Below, in pieces: positions 1 through 10,275 of a DNA stretch of 64,000 bases (position 1 is the stretch's first letter; every line of letters starts with the position of its first letter). Under the pieces are notes generated by a model. That model worked only from the letters and a program-made list of their open reading frames with translations. It was not told where the DNA came from and searched no databases. Source of the stretch: Muribaculaceae bacterium (lineage in GTDB: Bacteria > Bacteroidota > Bacteroidia > Bacteroidales > Muribaculaceae). A program made the position numbers and the translations under genes. The stretch lies in NCBI GenBank assembly GCA_029060725.1, contig JAIDTL010000135.1:27869-91868 (forward strand). Reading direction: 5' to 3'.

Positions 1-2119
1 GAGCCACAATGTCAGCTTCCTTCTGGTGGAGCTTAGCATTCAACACCTGATGAGGTATCTTGCGGAGCTGAAGCATACGGCTGAGGAGCTCTGAGATTTC
101 TACGGAAGTAGTACCCACAAGGACCGGACGCCCTTGAGCCACCATGTCTTCCACCTCCTTGATCACTGCATTGTATTTATCTTTCTTAGTGCGATAGACA
201 CGGTCTTTCTGGTCGTTGCGGATTACAGGACGATTGGTCGGGATTTCCACAACCTCCATCTTGTAGATATCGTAGAACTCTCCAGCCTCGGTCATAGCAG
301 TACCGGTCATACCGGCAAGCTTGCGATACATACGGAAATAGTTCTGCAGTGTGATGGTAGCGTATGTCTGGGTAGCAGCCTCGACTTTCACACCCTCCTT
401 TGCCTCAATAGCCTGATGCAAGCCGTCGGAATAGCGGCGACCTTCCATGATACGTCCGGTCTGCTCATCGACAATCTTGATCTTGTTGTCGTCGATCACA
501 TATTCAATATCCTTATCAAAAAGGGTATAAGCTTTCAGGAGCTGGTTGACGGTGTGTACACGCTCCGACTTGACGCTATATTCCTGAAGAAGATCATCCT
601 TTTTCTGATGTTTTTCTTCTTCAGTGCCTTCCATATTGTCGACTTCAGCAAGCTGAGAAGTGATGTCAGGGAGCACGAAGAAGTGAGGGTCCTGAGTAGT
701 GTCAGTCAGCACCTGGATACCCTTGTCGGTAAGTTCGATGCTGTGGTTCTTTTCGTCTACCACGAAGAAGAGGGGTTCCACAGCGAAAGGCATCTCTCGG
801 TTGTTATCCTGCATATATTTCTCTTCCGTCTTCAGAAGAATAGGCTTGATACCCTCTTCGCTGAGATAGCGGATGAGCGGGCCATGCTTAGGAAGGCTCT
901 TGTAAACGCGGAAGAGCGACAAGCCGCCATCTTCAAGCAGTTCCTGAGCAGTAAGAGGTTTCTTGCCGTCGCCTTTGTCAAATTTCTTTATTCTTTCAGG
1001 ATCACCACTCATAGCGGCAGAAATCTTATCCTTTGCATCAAGAAGAAGAGCCTGTGCCTGCTTGCGCTGAGCGTTGACCACTTTCTCTACGTTTGGTTTA
1101 AACTCATTGAACATCTGGTCGTCGCCCTTAGGAATCGGACCTGAGATGATCAGAGGAGTACGGGCGTCGTCGATAAGGACTGAGTCAGTTTCGTCGACGA
1201 TAGCGTAATAATGGTCGTCACGCTGCACGAGGTCGGTCAATTGAGTTGCCATATTGTCGCGCAGATAGTCGAAACCAAACTCATTGTTTGTGCCGAATGT
1301 GATGTCGCTGCGATATGCAGCGCGACGCTCCGGAGAGTTAGGTTCAGTCTTGTCGATACAAGCTACTGAAAGACCATGGAATTCATAAAGCGGACCCATC
1401 CACTCGGAGTCACGTTTTGCCAAGTAGTCGTTGACAGTGACTACGTGGACGCCTTCTCCGGTAAGGGCATTGAGGAAAACCGGGAGAGTAGCCACGAGGG
1501 TCTTACCTTCACCGGTAGCCATCTCAGCGATGTTGTTAGAAGTCTTGTCGCCCTGAAGCACACCGTGGAGCACCATACCGCCAATCAGCTGCACATCATA
1601 GTGCACCATATCCCACTTCATTTCATTGCCACCGGCAATCCAAGAAGTCTTGTAGATGGCCTTGTCGCCATCAATGCTGATGAAGTCTTTTCCTTTAGCG
1701 GCGAGTTCACGGTCGAACTCATCGGCAGTCACCTCGATGGTTTCGTTGTTGGCAAATCTGCGAGCCGTCTCCTTAATGACAGCAAAGACTTCCGGAAGAG
1801 CTTCGTCAAGCTTGTGGGCATACATCTTGTACATGTCTTCCTTCAAGGTGTCGATTTCTTTCCAATATGGTTCGCGCTTGTCGAATTCCATGGTTTCGAT
1901 CTGAGCGCGAATGTCAGCCATCTTGTCCTTGTAGGTCTTAGCCTCGCCGCGAATGTCATCGCGGATTTTGTTGATTCTATCGCGGAGTTCATCATTAGAG
2001 ATCTCGCGGATCTGCTCGGAAATCGGATTGATTTCCTTCTGAAGACGATTCCAGAGCGGACGCACAGCGCGTTCGCTTTGGTCGCCGAAAATTGATTTAA
2101 GTATGTTGCTGAATCCCAT
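1..2119 (-). CDS. secA: Preprotein translocase ATPase SecA (3' part outside window)
   Basis: SecA is the cytoplasmic motor that pushes unfolded preproteins through SecYEG. The reading frame starts at the ATG at 2119 ([13 protein letters not shown]) and stays open for 706 codons to the window edge, so the last third or so is missing. Visible hallmarks are the Walker A motif MATGEGKT, the VNDYLAKRD motif, [19 protein letters not shown] (the DEAD-type Walker B region), and the [20 protein letters not shown] stretch, then AGMTGTA. Between the Walker B region and VDEQTGR lies the long insertion typical of Bacteroidota SecA, about 1100 residues in total. The gene stands alone, with a repeat-filled gap upstream. 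Only the zinc-binding C-terminus cannot be assessed. Confidence 0.97.
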   Translation of the reverse strand, partial: MGFSNILKSIFGDQSERAVRPLWNRLQKEINPISEQIREISNDELRDRINKIRDDIRGEAKTYKDKMADIRAQIETMEFDKREPYWKEIDTLKEDMYKMYAHKLDEALPEVFAVIKETARRFANNETIEVTADEFDRELAAKGKDFISIDGDKAIYKTSWIAGGNEMKWDMVHYDVQLIGGMVLHGVLQGDKTSNNIAEMATGEGKTLVATLPVFLNALTGEGVHVVTVNDYLAKRDSEWMGPLYEFHGLSVACIDKTEPNSPERRAAYRSDITFGTNNEFGFDYLRDNMATQLTDLVQRDDHYYAIVDETDSVLIDDARTPLIISGPIPKGDDQMFNEFKPNVEKVVNAQRKQAQALLLDAKDKISAAMSGDPERIKKFDKGDGKKPLTAQELLEDGGLSLFRVYKSLPKHGPLIRYLSEEGIKPILLKTEEKYMQDNNREMPFAVEPLFFVVDEKNHSIELTDKGIQVLTDTTQDPHFFVLPDITSQLAEVDNMEGTEEEKHQKKDDLLQEYSVKSERVHTVNQLLKAYTLFDKDIEYVIDDNKIKIVDEQTGRIMEGRRYSDGLHQAIEAKEGVKVEAATQTYATITLQNYFRMYRKLAGMTGTAMTEAGEFYDIYKMEVVEIPTNRPVIRNDQKDRVYRTKKDKYNAVIKEVEDMVAQGRPVLVGTTSVEISELLSRMLQLRKIPHQVLNAKLHQKEADIVA

Positions 2120-2157
2120 TTTTAATGAGAATTAAGTTTATATTCTGTTTTAAAACG

Positions 2158-2165
2158 CAAAGATA
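2158..2165 (-). promoter_or_regulatory. Probable -7 element of the secA promoter
   Basis: The minus strand reads TATCTTTG here, a match to the Bacteroidota -7 consensus TAnnTTTG, 38 bp before the secA start. At the expected -33 distance there is ATG rather than TTG, and that position lies inside the ATTATGA-type intergenic repeat, so the repeat may supply the upstream element. Confidence 0.4.
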
Positions 2166-2174
2166 GTAAAATTA

Positions 2175-2323
2175 ATGCATAATTCATAATGCATAATGCA
2201 AAATTTTCATCAAAATGCATAATTCATAATGCATAATGCATAATTTTCATCAAAACGCTTTTTACAAGCAATTTTCTTCAGATGTCAAGCCCGATTATGA
2301 ATTATGAATTATGAATTATGCAT
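2175..2323. repeat. AT-rich intergenic tandem repeats (ATTATGA/ATGCATA type)
   Basis: Two tandem 40-bp units, 2175-2214 and 2215-2254, differ at one position. Each contains the words ATGCATAATTCATAATGC and TTTTCATCAAA. A second array of ATTATGA heptamers follows at 2293-2323. The same words recur in gaps near 11.8, 21.75, 23.6, 28.0, 30.35, 33.8 and 35.9 kb. No gene is seen in this gap. Confidence 0.75.
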
Positions 2324-2326
2324 TGA

Positions 2327-3904
2327 TCAGAAGATGATGGGCTTGTCGGAGGCACCGTTGGGACTACGGATGCGCATGACGGAGCTAATCGTCGGCGCGA
2401 TGGCTGTGGCGTTCACCTGCCCAGCTTCGATTTTTGTGGGCACTCCGGGTCCCATGATAAATGCCGGCGTAGCGGGCCTCCCCTCTCTCACTTGCCATGT
2501 CAAGACAGGAAGACGCACATCGTCGTTGATGGTCCATCCGGGTGCAAATTCAAGGCGAAGATCACCGGCAGACTTCGGATCCAATCCGCGTCCTATTCTG
2601 CGCAGTTCGGGAGTGGTCTCTCCTACAATATCAGTAAGCGACTTGACATCTGCCACGCCACTCATCATCACGACGAAATCACGCGCATCGCGCTGCACAT
2701 CGGCAAGGTTGAGACCGCGACGCTCAAGAGTGGCATGATCGAGATAGATCATATTTTGGTAGCTTCCGTCTACGTATTGGTCGTTGCCATGCTTTGCACT
2801 AAGATATGAGTTTAGCAGAGACACAGCACGCTTCATTGAGAATGTACCGGTTGGAATCCGATAGCGGGCTTCATCTTCAGCGCCATCGTCAAAGTATCCG
2901 GTAGACACAAGGAAAATCAGGGTATTATCAAGCCCTACACTCTCCTTAATAGCTTTCAAAAGGCGTTCAAGCTGCCCGTCAAGACGCAAATAACTGTCTT
3001 GCATCTCAAGGCGCATATCACTGTCAATTCCATGCTTATATGGAGCTACAGTGTAGCCGATATTCAGCATGTCGATCACGTCGGTATGCTGCCCAAGCTT
3101 AAGCGATTTAATATAATCGATAGCCACATCGGTCACTTCTGTATTGACGAGAGCAGACTCTTTATATTTCACATATCTGTCACTGTTTTTCTTAGGGAAA
3201 GTATGACGGAACGGGAAATATTTCTTCTGAGGCGGCACACCGTGATAAGTGTCGAGAGCATGAGTCGGCGTCCAAACCATAGTGTCAAGACGCTCCGACA
3301 AGGGTGAGCGATAATTTCGCTGAGTTATGCTGTTGGGCACTTCCTTATAGTAGGTCGTAGTAGCCCATTTGCCGTTTTCGTCGTTGATCCAGAAAGCGCT
3401 GCTTCCGGCATGCCCTGCCATTATGATAGCCTGCATGGCATCCGGTGCGATGCTGTAGATAGCACCGAGTCCGGCACCGTCCACTACAATTTCATCCGTA
3501 ATGGTAGAAAGTCTCAGCGCAGCAGGGCTATATGTCTCATTTGTAAAATTACCTAAAGTGGCAGGATCATGAAGGATAGGGACCGGATACTTTGAAGCGT
3601 GGTCATACACCTTTTTTGCAGGTACACCTGAAGCAGAAGCATAGTTTCCGGTATATACGATGGCTGTAGAATTGACAATGTCGAGATCCTCGACATTATA
3701 GTCGACATTCTTCAGATAAATTCCACCGTTTTTAAGAAGATTGAAGCCCTCCTTTCCAAAGCGGGAGCTAAGGAAATCTATATAGTCGGTGCGTAGCTGA
3801 TCCACCATTATCCCGACTACAAGCTTTGGTCGGGTAGGGTCAGCCATCACCACCGTCGAAATGCCGACAAGACCGCAAAGCACGGATGTCACAAATCTAT
3901 TCAT
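2327..3904 (-). CDS. Secreted alkaline-phosphatase-superfamily protein (PafA-like), probably catalytically dead
   Basis: 525 residues with an N-terminal signal peptide (ending near A21). The fold matches PafA/type I phosphodiesterases: VGIMVDQLRTDY at the N-terminus, YTG at residues 84-86, AGHAGSSAFWI near 163-173, MQDSYLRLDGQLERLL near 301-315 and the closing IAPTISSVMRI. Compared by eye with PafA, the key residues are missing. The nucleophile Thr and the PGH motif before YTG are replaced by DIVNSTA, the Lys/Arg pair of SLKDR by SIAPDA, the D..GH metal ligands by NIGYT (281-285), ADHG by STGY (334-337), and the late THGS histidine by TWQV. Only D35 survives. Its start overlaps the DUF4105 stop by 4 bp (ATGA), so translation is likely coupled. 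A structural or binding role is inferred. Confidence 0.8.
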   Translation of the reverse strand: MNRFVTSVLCGLVGISTVVMADPTRPKLVVGIMVDQLRTDYIDFLSSRFGKEGFNLLKNGGIYLKNVDYNVEDLDIVNSTAIVYTGNYASASGVPAKKVYDHASKYPVPILHDPATLGNFTNETYSPAALRLSTITDEIVVDGAGLGAIYSIAPDAMQAIIMAGHAGSSAFWINDENGKWATTTYYKEVPNSITQRNYRSPLSERLDTMVWTPTHALDTYHGVPPQKKYFPFRHTFPKKNSDRYVKYKESALVNTEVTDVAIDYIKSLKLGQHTDVIDMLNIGYTVAPYKHGIDSDMRLEMQDSYLRLDGQLERLLKAIKESVGLDNTLIFLVSTGYFDDGAEDEARYRIPTGTFSMKRAVSLLNSYLSAKHGNDQYVDGSYQNMIYLDHATLERRGLNLADVQRDARDFVVMMSGVADVKSLTDIVGETTPELRRIGRGLDPKSAGDLRLEFAPGWTINDDVRLPVLTWQVREGRPATPAFIMGPGVPTKIEAGQVNATAIAPTISSVMRIRSPNGASDKPIIF

Positions 3905-5127
3905 TTCAATTTCTTTTTCTTTTTAATTCTTAATACACCATTTACGTAGAGAATGGTATTTGAAAGCGGGAGTATGCTCCACAGCATAGGCCAAACGGCA
4001 TCATTTATGACCTGGATAGCAAAGGATGGATGCCATACACCCAAAAGGATGGTCAGAGACAACGCCATCAATATATTGTAGATTGCCATTATATTCAAAG
4101 ACAATCGCCATTTTTTCATCCATATTCCAATCGCAACAATGAATTGCAACGGATTGAGCCAGAAGATAAGCATATTGGGCGAGGTAGCCTCATGCTCTGA
4201 AAAAAAGACAAGGAATGTGATGACAATTCCCGCCAACCCGGCTACAAAGAAATAGATGAATATCCACCATTTCCAAATCTTCTCTTTGAAGATATAAGCA
4301 AACATCGTGCCAAGACTGAGGATAAGCATCAATATCCCGACCGCCATTGGGGTTTTCCACCAAGGAGTAGGAGGAAGAGTGGCGTCATAATATCCCGGGA
4401 ATATGATATTGGTCTCTTTTACCAATGGCTGACTCCCTATCGAGCCTTCAGCCAATTTAGCCTGAAGCACGGGGGGAGCAAACGTATCCTCATCTTTTGC
4501 CATGCGATAATCGAGTCCACTTCCCAAAGCAAGGTCAATACCGAATTGATACCAAGGATAATTTCTATGGAAGTGGCTCATTTCCTCTCTAAATGTAGGA
4601 TAATAGAGAGTGTCAGGAAGAGAAATCTTCCTTTCAGTGGCTTGTTTGATACGTTTCCAAGGACGAGTGGCACAGTTGTCGCGCACATAGTTGTACCTAT
4701 ATACACGGTTTTCCGGGAGCGACTCGATCTGAAGAAGTTCTCTTAGTTTGCGGGCTTCTTCCTGAGTCAGAGATAGCACCTGCTCAGTGACCTTCGACCC
4801 GCGCCTGACATAGGCAGGCATAAATCTATTGAATTGGTATCCATAGACCATATAGTCGGTCTCACCTTTACAAAATCTATAGATAAAGTTGGGCGAGGTG
4901 AAGTCAAAGATACCGTAGTTCCAGACGGAGTCCATCTTTTCGCTCCTGATTCGGATGGCAGCATGGCCACAGAGTTCGTAGACGTCCGGACCAGGGTCAC
5001 ATGTCAGTATACTGACAATAAGGTCTTCCCTATCGTCGACAGGGAAGACTGAATCGGTCCTCTCCTGAGCTATCACGCTACAAGAGAGGTAAATAAGCAT
5101 TATAAATATCCGGATAAATCTGTTCAT
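3901..5127 (-). CDS. DUF4105 membrane protein, likely Lnb-type lipoprotein N-acyltransferase
   Basis: 408 residues: signal peptide (about 1-20), a DUF4105 domain (about 33-215) with the conserved GHAAIRI (H55), NYGIFDF, and DNCATR (C152) motifs, then four hydrophobic segments between about 255 and 395 and a lysine-rich tail. DUF4105 proteins of Bacteroidota have been reported as the Lnb family that N-acylates lipoproteins in organisms lacking Lnt, with a Cys/His pair as likely catalytic residues. I recall this from the literature and cannot check it here. The gene starts 3 bp after asnS stops and overlaps the next gene by 4 bp, so rluB-asnS-DUF4105-phosphatase-like reads as one operon. The family call is firm, the enzymatic role moderate. 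Confidence 0.8.
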   Translation of the reverse strand: MNRFIRIFIMLIYLSCSVIAQERTDSVFPVDDREDLIVSILTCDPGPDVYELCGHAAIRIRSEKMDSVWNYGIFDFTSPNFIYRFCKGETDYMVYGYQFNRFMPAYVRRGSKVTEQVLSLTQEEARKLRELLQIESLPENRVYRYNYVRDNCATRPWKRIKQATERKISLPDTLYYPTFREEMSHFHRNYPWYQFGIDLALGSGLDYRMAKDEDTFAPPVLQAKLAEGSIGSQPLVKETNIIFPGYYDATLPPTPWWKTPMAVGILMLILSLGTMFAYIFKEKIWKWWIFIYFFVAGLAGIVITFLVFFSEHEATSPNMLIFWLNPLQFIVAIGIWMKKWRLSLNIMAIYNILMALSLTILLGVWHPSFAIQVINDAVWPMLWSILPLSNTILYVNGVLRIKKKKKLK

Positions 5128-5130
5128 TCT

Positions 5131-6528
5131 TTAGAATTCGCAGTTGTTCGGATATCGAGGGAACGGGATAACGTCGCGGATGTTCTGCATGCCGGTGACA
5201 AAAAGAATCAGGCGCTCGAAACCGAGACCGAATCCGGAATGCGGCACTGTACCATACTTGCGAGTGTCAAGATACCAGTCCATTCCTTCAAGACCTTGGT
5301 CTGCCATACGCTGCTTCAGTTTGTCGTAGTTTTCTTCACGCTGGCTGCCGCCGATGATCTCACCAATCTTCGGGAAGAGCACATCCATAGCTCGCACTGT
5401 CTTGCCATCGTCGTTGAGCTTCATATAGAAAGCCTTGATTTCCTTCGGATAGTCAGTAAGGATGACAGGCTTCTTGAAGTGCTGCTCCACGAGGTAGCGT
5501 TCATGCTCGGAAGCAAGGTCTACGCCCCAATATACCGGGAACTCAAACTTCTTTCCACTCTCTTCAAGAATCTTGATACCCTCAGTGTAAGGGAGGCGAA
5601 CGAAGTCGTTGTTGATGACAAAGTTAAGGCGGTCGATGAGTTCTTTGTCGAAGTGCTCATTAAGAAACTCGATGTCGTCGCGACAGTTCTCAAGAGCATA
5701 CGTGATACAATATTTTACGAACTCCTCAGCGAGGTCCATATTGTCTTCTATCTCATAGAAAGCCATTTCAGGTTCGATCATCCAGAATTCGGAGAGGTGG
5801 CGCGGAGTGTTTGAGTTTTCAGCACGGAATGTCGGGCCGAAAGTATAGATGCAGCCAAGTGCAGTGGCACCGAGTTCCCCCTCGAGCTGGCCGCTAACAG
5901 TCAGAGAAGCCATCTTTCCGAAGAAATCCTGAGAATAGTCTACTTTTCCATCCTTTGTCATCGGGAGCTGGTCGAGAGGCATAGTGGTCACTTGAAATTG
6001 AGCGCCTGCCCCTTCACAGTCAGATGCCGTGATGAGAGGAGTATGGAAATAATAGAATCCTTTGTCATTGAAGAATTTGTGGATAGCGTATGCCAACGCG
6101 TGGCGAATACGCAGCACAGCGCCGAAAGTATTGGTGCGAGGACGCAGATGTGCTATCTCGCGCAGGAACTCAAGAGAGTGTCCTTTCTTCTGAAGAGGAT
6201 AGTCAGCTACGCTTGCAGTGCCATAGATCTCAAGTTCGTCAGCTTGCACTTCGATAGCCTGACCCTTACCCTGAGAGGCGACAGCCTGCCCCTGGACATG
6301 GATTGAAGCACCGGTAGTGACATCTTTGAGAGCATCTTCAGGAATCTTGGCAAAGTCCACCACAATCTGGAGATTCTTAATAGAAGAACCGTCGTTGAGG
6401 GCAATAAAAGCCACATTTTTATTTCCACGGCGGGTACGCACCCACCCTTTGACATCCACTTCCTTACCGATAAAATTTTCCGGGTCGGCGAGAAGTGACT
6501 TGACGGTCGTACGTTTTATATCCTTCAT
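5131..6528 (-). CDS. asnS: Asparaginyl-tRNA synthetase
   Basis: 465 residues, full length for the family. It charges tRNA(Asn) with asparagine in the cytoplasm. An N-terminal OB-fold anticodon-binding domain (about 17-115, [20 protein letters not shown]) is followed by a class II core: motif 2 [21 protein letters not shown] and motif 3 [15 protein letters not shown] near the C-terminus. Asn specificity rather than Asp is supported by the overall AsnS-like sequence (for example [19 protein letters not shown]). It lies 20 bp after rluB. Confidence 0.97.
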   Translation of the reverse strand: MKDIKRTTVKSLLADPENFIGKEVDVKGWVRTRRGNKNVAFIALNDGSSIKNLQIVVDFAKIPEDALKDVTTGASIHVQGQAVASQGKGQAIEVQADELEIYGTASVADYPLQKKGHSLEFLREIAHLRPRTNTFGAVLRIRHALAYAIHKFFNDKGFYYFHTPLITASDCEGAGAQFQVTTMPLDQLPMTKDGKVDYSQDFFGKMASLTVSGQLEGELGATALGCIYTFGPTFRAENSNTPRHLSEFWMIEPEMAFYEIEDNMDLAEEFVKYCITYALENCRDDIEFLNEHFDKELIDRLNFVINNDFVRLPYTEGIKILEESGKKFEFPVYWGVDLASEHERYLVEQHFKKPVILTDYPKEIKAFYMKLNDDGKTVRAMDVLFPKIGEIIGGSQREENYDKLKQRMADQGLEGMDWYLDTRKYGTVPHSGFGLGFERLILFVTGMQNIRDVIPFPRYPNNCEF

Positions 6529-6548
6529 CTTATAGTTTGGTTTGTGAA

Positions 6549-7973
6549 TTATTCAAATGAACCCATGCGCAGGAAGTTGACTTCTTCCTGAGTGAGATAT
6601 CTCCAACGTCCGCGCGGGAGATTTTTCTTAGTCAATCCGGCAAAATATACGCGGTCGAGCTTAGTGACGCGATAGCCAAGGTGCTCAAAAATACGGCGTA
6701 CGATACGATTGCGTCCGCTGTGGATCTCGATTCCAGCCTGGTTGCGGTCGGTATCGTTAGCGTAAGAGATAGCATCAGCATGTATTTCGCCATCCTCGAG
6801 TTCGATGCCGTCGGCTATACGCTGCATATCATCCTCCGAGATATCCTTGTCTGTCCAAACATGATAAATTTTCTTCTTGACAAATTTAGGATGAGTAAGC
6901 TTTGAAGCCAATTCTCCATCGTTGGTCAGCAGTAGCACGCCGGTAGTGTTTCGGTCAAGACGCCCTACAGGGTAAATTCTCTCGCGGCAAGCACCTTTGA
7001 CAACGTCCATGACAGTCATTCGTCCGTTAGGATCGTCGCTTGTAGTGACGCAATCCTTTGGCTTATTGAGGAGCACGTAGCACTTGCGTTCAGGAGTGAC
7101 CACCTTATCTTCGCATTTCACTACGTCATCGCGATTGATTTTTGTACCGAGCTCAGTGACCACGACATCATTGACAGTGACGAGTCCGGCTGCAATCTTT
7201 TCGTCGGCTTCGCGACGTGAGCAGATGCCGGAATTTGCCATAAACTTGTTGAGACGGATCGGTTCGTTTGGATCTATATCATCGATAATGTAGTCGATCT
7301 GACGCGGACGTGGAATGAATTTCATGCCCGGTTTCTGATTCTTCTGGAATCCGCCTTGACGCTTTTGGAATCCGCCCTGCTGATTGCCTTGACGGTTGTA
7401 GCCACCCTGACGATTCTGATAGCCACCACCTTGCTGATTGCCTTGACGGTTGAATCCGTTGACCTGGCGTTTCTGGTAGCCACCCTGCTGGTTGCCCTGG
7501 CGATTGTTGTAACCACCCTGGCGGTTGAAGTTGTTCTGGCGGTTCTGGTTGCCGTATGTATTGATGCGATTATAGCCGTTGTTGCGGTTTTGCTGATATC
7601 CGGTCTGAGTCTGCTGATATGAATTTTCTGAAGAAGTGGATTGCGCTTCAGAGTCAGGATTATTATATCTCTTGAATCCATCCTCAGAAGAAGAGCCGTT
7701 CTGGTAAGGACGGTTGTAAGGAGTCTGACGCTGCTGATAAGATGGACGCGCCTGACGGTTATATCCAGACTCTTCCCTATTATGGTAGGAATTGGAATAA
7801 CTGTTCTGGTAGGTCGGGCGTGGGCGTTGTTGGTAACCACGCTGAGGGAATTCGGGTCTTTCGGTACCTTTATAAGGTCTTGACTGGAAATACTGTTCTT
7901 TGTTTTCCGTGTTATCAGAAGAAGTAGTAGGCAGTGCCCCGATTCTTGGTCTCTTGGGTTTCTTCTCTTCCAT
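6549..7973 (-). CDS. rluB: 23S rRNA pseudouridine synthase (RluB/RsuA family) with long Q/N/G/R-rich N-terminus
   Basis: 474 residues from the chosen ATG at 7973 ([12 protein letters not shown]); an in-frame ATG at 7997 would add eight residues. The first 220 or so residues are low complexity, rich in Gln, Asn, Gly, Arg and Tyr with repeats such as [11 protein letters not shown], and probably disordered and RNA-binding. Then comes an S4 domain ([20 protein letters not shown]) and the catalytic domain with [19 protein letters not shown], whose Asp is the catalytic residue, and [15 protein letters not shown]. This matches RluB/RsuA enzymes; RluE or RluF specificity cannot be excluded. First gene of the rluB-asnS operon. 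Confidence 0.9.
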   Translation of the reverse strand: MEEKKPKRPRIGALPTTSSDNTENKEQYFQSRPYKGTERPEFPQRGYQQRPRPTYQNSYSNSYHNREESGYNRQARPSYQQRQTPYNRPYQNGSSSEDGFKRYNNPDSEAQSTSSENSYQQTQTGYQQNRNNGYNRINTYGNQNRQNNFNRQGGYNNRQGNQQGGYQKRQVNGFNRQGNQQGGGYQNRQGGYNRQGNQQGGFQKRQGGFQKNQKPGMKFIPRPRQIDYIIDDIDPNEPIRLNKFMANSGICSRREADEKIAAGLVTVNDVVVTELGTKINRDDVVKCEDKVVTPERKCYVLLNKPKDCVTTSDDPNGRMTVMDVVKGACRERIYPVGRLDRNTTGVLLLTNDGELASKLTHPKFVKKKIYHVWTDKDISEDDMQRIADGIELEDGEIHADAISYANDTDRNQAGIEIHSGRNRIVRRIFEHLGYRVTKLDRVYFAGLTKKNLPRGRWRYLTQEEVNFLRMGSFE

Positions 7974-8082
7974 TATTAAAATTTTAATTTGGCGCATGAC
8001 ATCGCTGCCATTTTCAAAGTCGCCGGTTAATTTTGTGTTGCTTTATTTATGATGTGTTTTTTAACTATTGCAATTGCGATTG

Positions 8083-8114
8083 CAAAAGTACAATTTTTTT
8101 TCGAGATATGCAAA
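8083..8114 (-). promoter_or_regulatory. Promoter of the rluB-asnS operon
   Basis: On the minus strand TTTG (8111-8114) is followed after 20 bp by TACTTTTG (8083-8090), a full match to the Bacteroidota -33/-7 pattern. Predicted start near 8076 gives a leader of about 100 nt before rluB. Confidence 0.65.
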
Positions 8115-8122
8115 CAAAAGGC

Positions 8123-8163
8123 AAAAAATAAGTGACGCTGGAATGGTGCGTCACTTATTTTTT
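8123..8163 (-). terminator. Strong hairpin terminator
   Basis: A perfect 16-bp inverted repeat (8123-8138 with 8148-8163) around a 9-nt loop. The stem is A/T-rich at its base, so each strand carries a run of six T at the 3' side and it can act in both directions. It lies downstream of the T9SS protein gene ending at 8331 and just upstream of the rluB promoter. Confidence 0.8.
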
Positions 8164-8184
8164 ATCATTAATCAAAACAATATC

Positions 8185-8275
8185 ATAAAGCGCCTCTCCG
8201 AGGCTACTGAGCTTTTGCCGGAGACACCCCGGACTGAAGTCCGGGGTTTTGGCATAATATCAGCTCTCCGAGCTG
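8185..8275. repeat. Cluster of REP-like hairpins
   Basis: Three small palindromes sit together: GCCTC-TCC-GAGGC (8192-8204) preceded by ATAAAG, CCCCGGAC-TGAA-GTCCGGGG (8227-8246) followed by TTTT, and CAGCTC-TCC-GAGCTG (8261-8275). The first is repeated almost unchanged at 59850-59872. The stems differ but the TCC loop stays, which suggests selection for folding. No gene lies between 7974 and 8330. Confidence 0.7.
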
Positions 8276-8330
8276 ACAAGTCGGCTTGGCATGATTTCAG
8301 AGCTCCGATTTGATAAGGTAGCATCTAAGG

Positions 8331-10259
8331 TCAAGGGATGACGACTTTTGTGGAAGTGTTGCCTTGGCGGCGGATGAAGATACCGATGGACGGGTTAGCC
8401 ACCTTCATACCGTTGAGATTGTAGTATTCGACGGGAGCATTTTCGACTGAAATGCCGGCTACTGAAGTCGCGTCGAAGTCATTGACTTCATTCTTGGCGC
8501 AGTTGAGCACATTTCCTGACTGATCCACTACGGCAGCTATCACACGAAGCTTATTCTTGTCAGGAATAAGAGAATTAGAAATCTTCGAGAGATCAAAACT
8601 TATCGAATGTTCGACCATCTCGTCAGCAGCAAGAGAAGTCGGGATGCTGCCGTCGATGCCATAGATACCGGTAGTGGACACCACTACATCATTGAATATA
8701 AGACCACTCACTGAGCTCTTGCCATACTCACCGCCACGGCAGAAAGCATTCAACTGAGGAATAAACTGGGGCTGCTGAGTGGCATAATTATTGCTTTGGA
8801 ACCAGCTTCTTGTGGTGCCTGAAAGGCCGTCGGCCACAAGGATATAGGCAATCTTATATTTCTTGTCTTCAAAACCTACCACATTAGTGACATTAGCCTT
8901 TGCCACGAGTACATTCTCAGACTCCCACTCATGGTCGACTTTCACGACCCATGGAGTAACGACTGAATTGAGCGTTTTGATGTCTCCTACGATAGGAACT
9001 TCATAATTAGACGTCTGAGTGCCATAATACGGGTCGACTACAACACCACGGTTGAGTGCAGCAGAGGGGAAGCTTGATATGGAAGCCGGATAATTAGTGG
9101 TCACCTGCATCGGATCATTATTATGATAAGCAGCCACTACAAACTCCGGATAATTCTCTTTGATATATTCAAGGGCAGCATATCCACGAGTGCAATATCC
9201 ACACCAAGTTCCGGTGAATTCTTCAATCAAAGTCTGATGTACAGGGACTTCTTTCACCACTGCCACCTTAGCTTCAGCCTCGGCACCTGCCACATCGTTG
9301 GGTATGCCATTGATCTTAGTGATCTTGAAATTGACCATCTCGCTGAATTTCTCTTTCTGAGCCTGGAAACCAACAATGGCATCAAAATAAACACTCGCTC
9401 CAGCAGGCACTTCTTCTGTCAGACCGCAATTTGTGACGTAGGTCTTGCCGCCTAAAGTATACTCCATTTCCACCGATTTTATCGGAGTCTCGGAAGTAGC
9501 GCAGAGAGTCAACGGGAAGGTAGAGTTCTTGCGAAGTGGAAGACATATCACGTCGGGCATTGAAGCAAACTTAGCATAGAAGGGAAAGTTGTTGCCTTCC
9601 AATGTGATCGACATGCAAAGAGCGCCAAGTTCGCCGGCAAAAGAGACGAATTCTGTAGGGAATGCTTCAGTGTTTGAGGCACCAAAGTATCCGGCTCCTA
9701 CATTCGGGGTTGTAACGCCGTCGTATGGGAGATAGAACATATTGTCAGCCTTTGGCACTACAAAGCTATATCCAAAATAAATGGATTCTTCTTCTCCGGT
9801 GATGGTATATGGCTCATCAATCGATATCTGATTAAGATCAAAAGGAATTTTGGAAATAGTGAAATCCTGAGTGTATTCCTCCTTCGACAAGTCATGAGAA
9901 TAGAAGAATCTTCCCTCGGTAATGGTATTGCCGTTCATATTCTGATTAGAGGGGCTGCAGACAGTGAAACCAGTCACCTTGTCGCCGGCAAGACCCTTGA
10001 TGTCTTCGGAAGACAATTCAAAAGTCAGATAGACACGTGTCAGACCTCCGGTGACCCCATTTAGCTTAGTCAAAGTGTAGACTTCGCCTGCATAAGAGAA
10101 ATCGAAAGACCCCGAAGCGCGGGTCGGAGCTTTCTTCATTGTGGGAGCCTTTGGTCCCATCTCAAATTTTACTGCATCATCTTTAGCCAAAGTAGGATTG
10201 GCTGCGAATGCAGTGCAAGTGGCGGCAAGCGCCACAGAAAGTAGAAATGCTTTTTTCAT
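8331..10259 (-). CDS. Secreted Omp28-like thioredoxin-fold protein with T9SS sorting domain
   Basis: 642 residues with a signal peptide (MKKAFLLSVALAATCTAFA). A beta-rich N-terminal half of unknown family is followed at about 345-400 by LIEEFTGTWCGYCTRGYAAL, the CxxC thioredoxin-like region of Omp28-type outer-membrane proteins. The C-terminus (about 605-642, VEYYNLNGMKVANPS..GIFIRRQGN..KVVI) is a type A sorting signal of the type IX secretion system, so the mature protein should reach the cell surface. It starts 16 bp after gltX ends and may be cotranscribed with it. Substrate and redox role are unknown. Confidence 0.85.
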   Translation of the reverse strand: MKKAFLLSVALAATCTAFAANPTLAKDDAVKFEMGPKAPTMKKAPTRASGSFDFSYAGEVYTLTKLNGVTGGLTRVYLTFELSSEDIKGLAGDKVTGFTVCSPSNQNMNGNTITEGRFFYSHDLSKEEYTQDFTISKIPFDLNQISIDEPYTITGEEESIYFGYSFVVPKADNMFYLPYDGVTTPNVGAGYFGASNTEAFPTEFVSFAGELGALCMSITLEGNNFPFYAKFASMPDVICLPLRKNSTFPLTLCATSETPIKSVEMEYTLGGKTYVTNCGLTEEVPAGASVYFDAIVGFQAQKEKFSEMVNFKITKINGIPNDVAGAEAEAKVAVVKEVPVHQTLIEEFTGTWCGYCTRGYAALEYIKENYPEFVVAAYHNNDPMQVTTNYPASISSFPSAALNRGVVVDPYYGTQTSNYEVPIVGDIKTLNSVVTPWVVKVDHEWESENVLVAKANVTNVVGFEDKKYKIAYILVADGLSGTTRSWFQSNNYATQQPQFIPQLNAFCRGGEYGKSSVSGLIFNDVVVSTTGIYGIDGSIPTSLAADEMVEHSISFDLSKISNSLIPDKNKLRVIAAVVDQSGNVLNCAKNEVNDFDATSVAGISVENAPVEYYNLNGMKVANPSIGIFIRRQGNTSTKVVIP

Positions 10260-10275
10260 ATAGAGTATTTTAAAA

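Noticed and set aside
134..2095. Long plus-strand ORFs opposite secA
   Set aside because: They mirror a clear SecA reading frame on the other strand and show no family features.
7322..7840. Separate Arg/Thr-rich gene within the rluB region
   Set aside because: It is another frame of the repetitive Q/N/G/R-rich rluB N-terminus.
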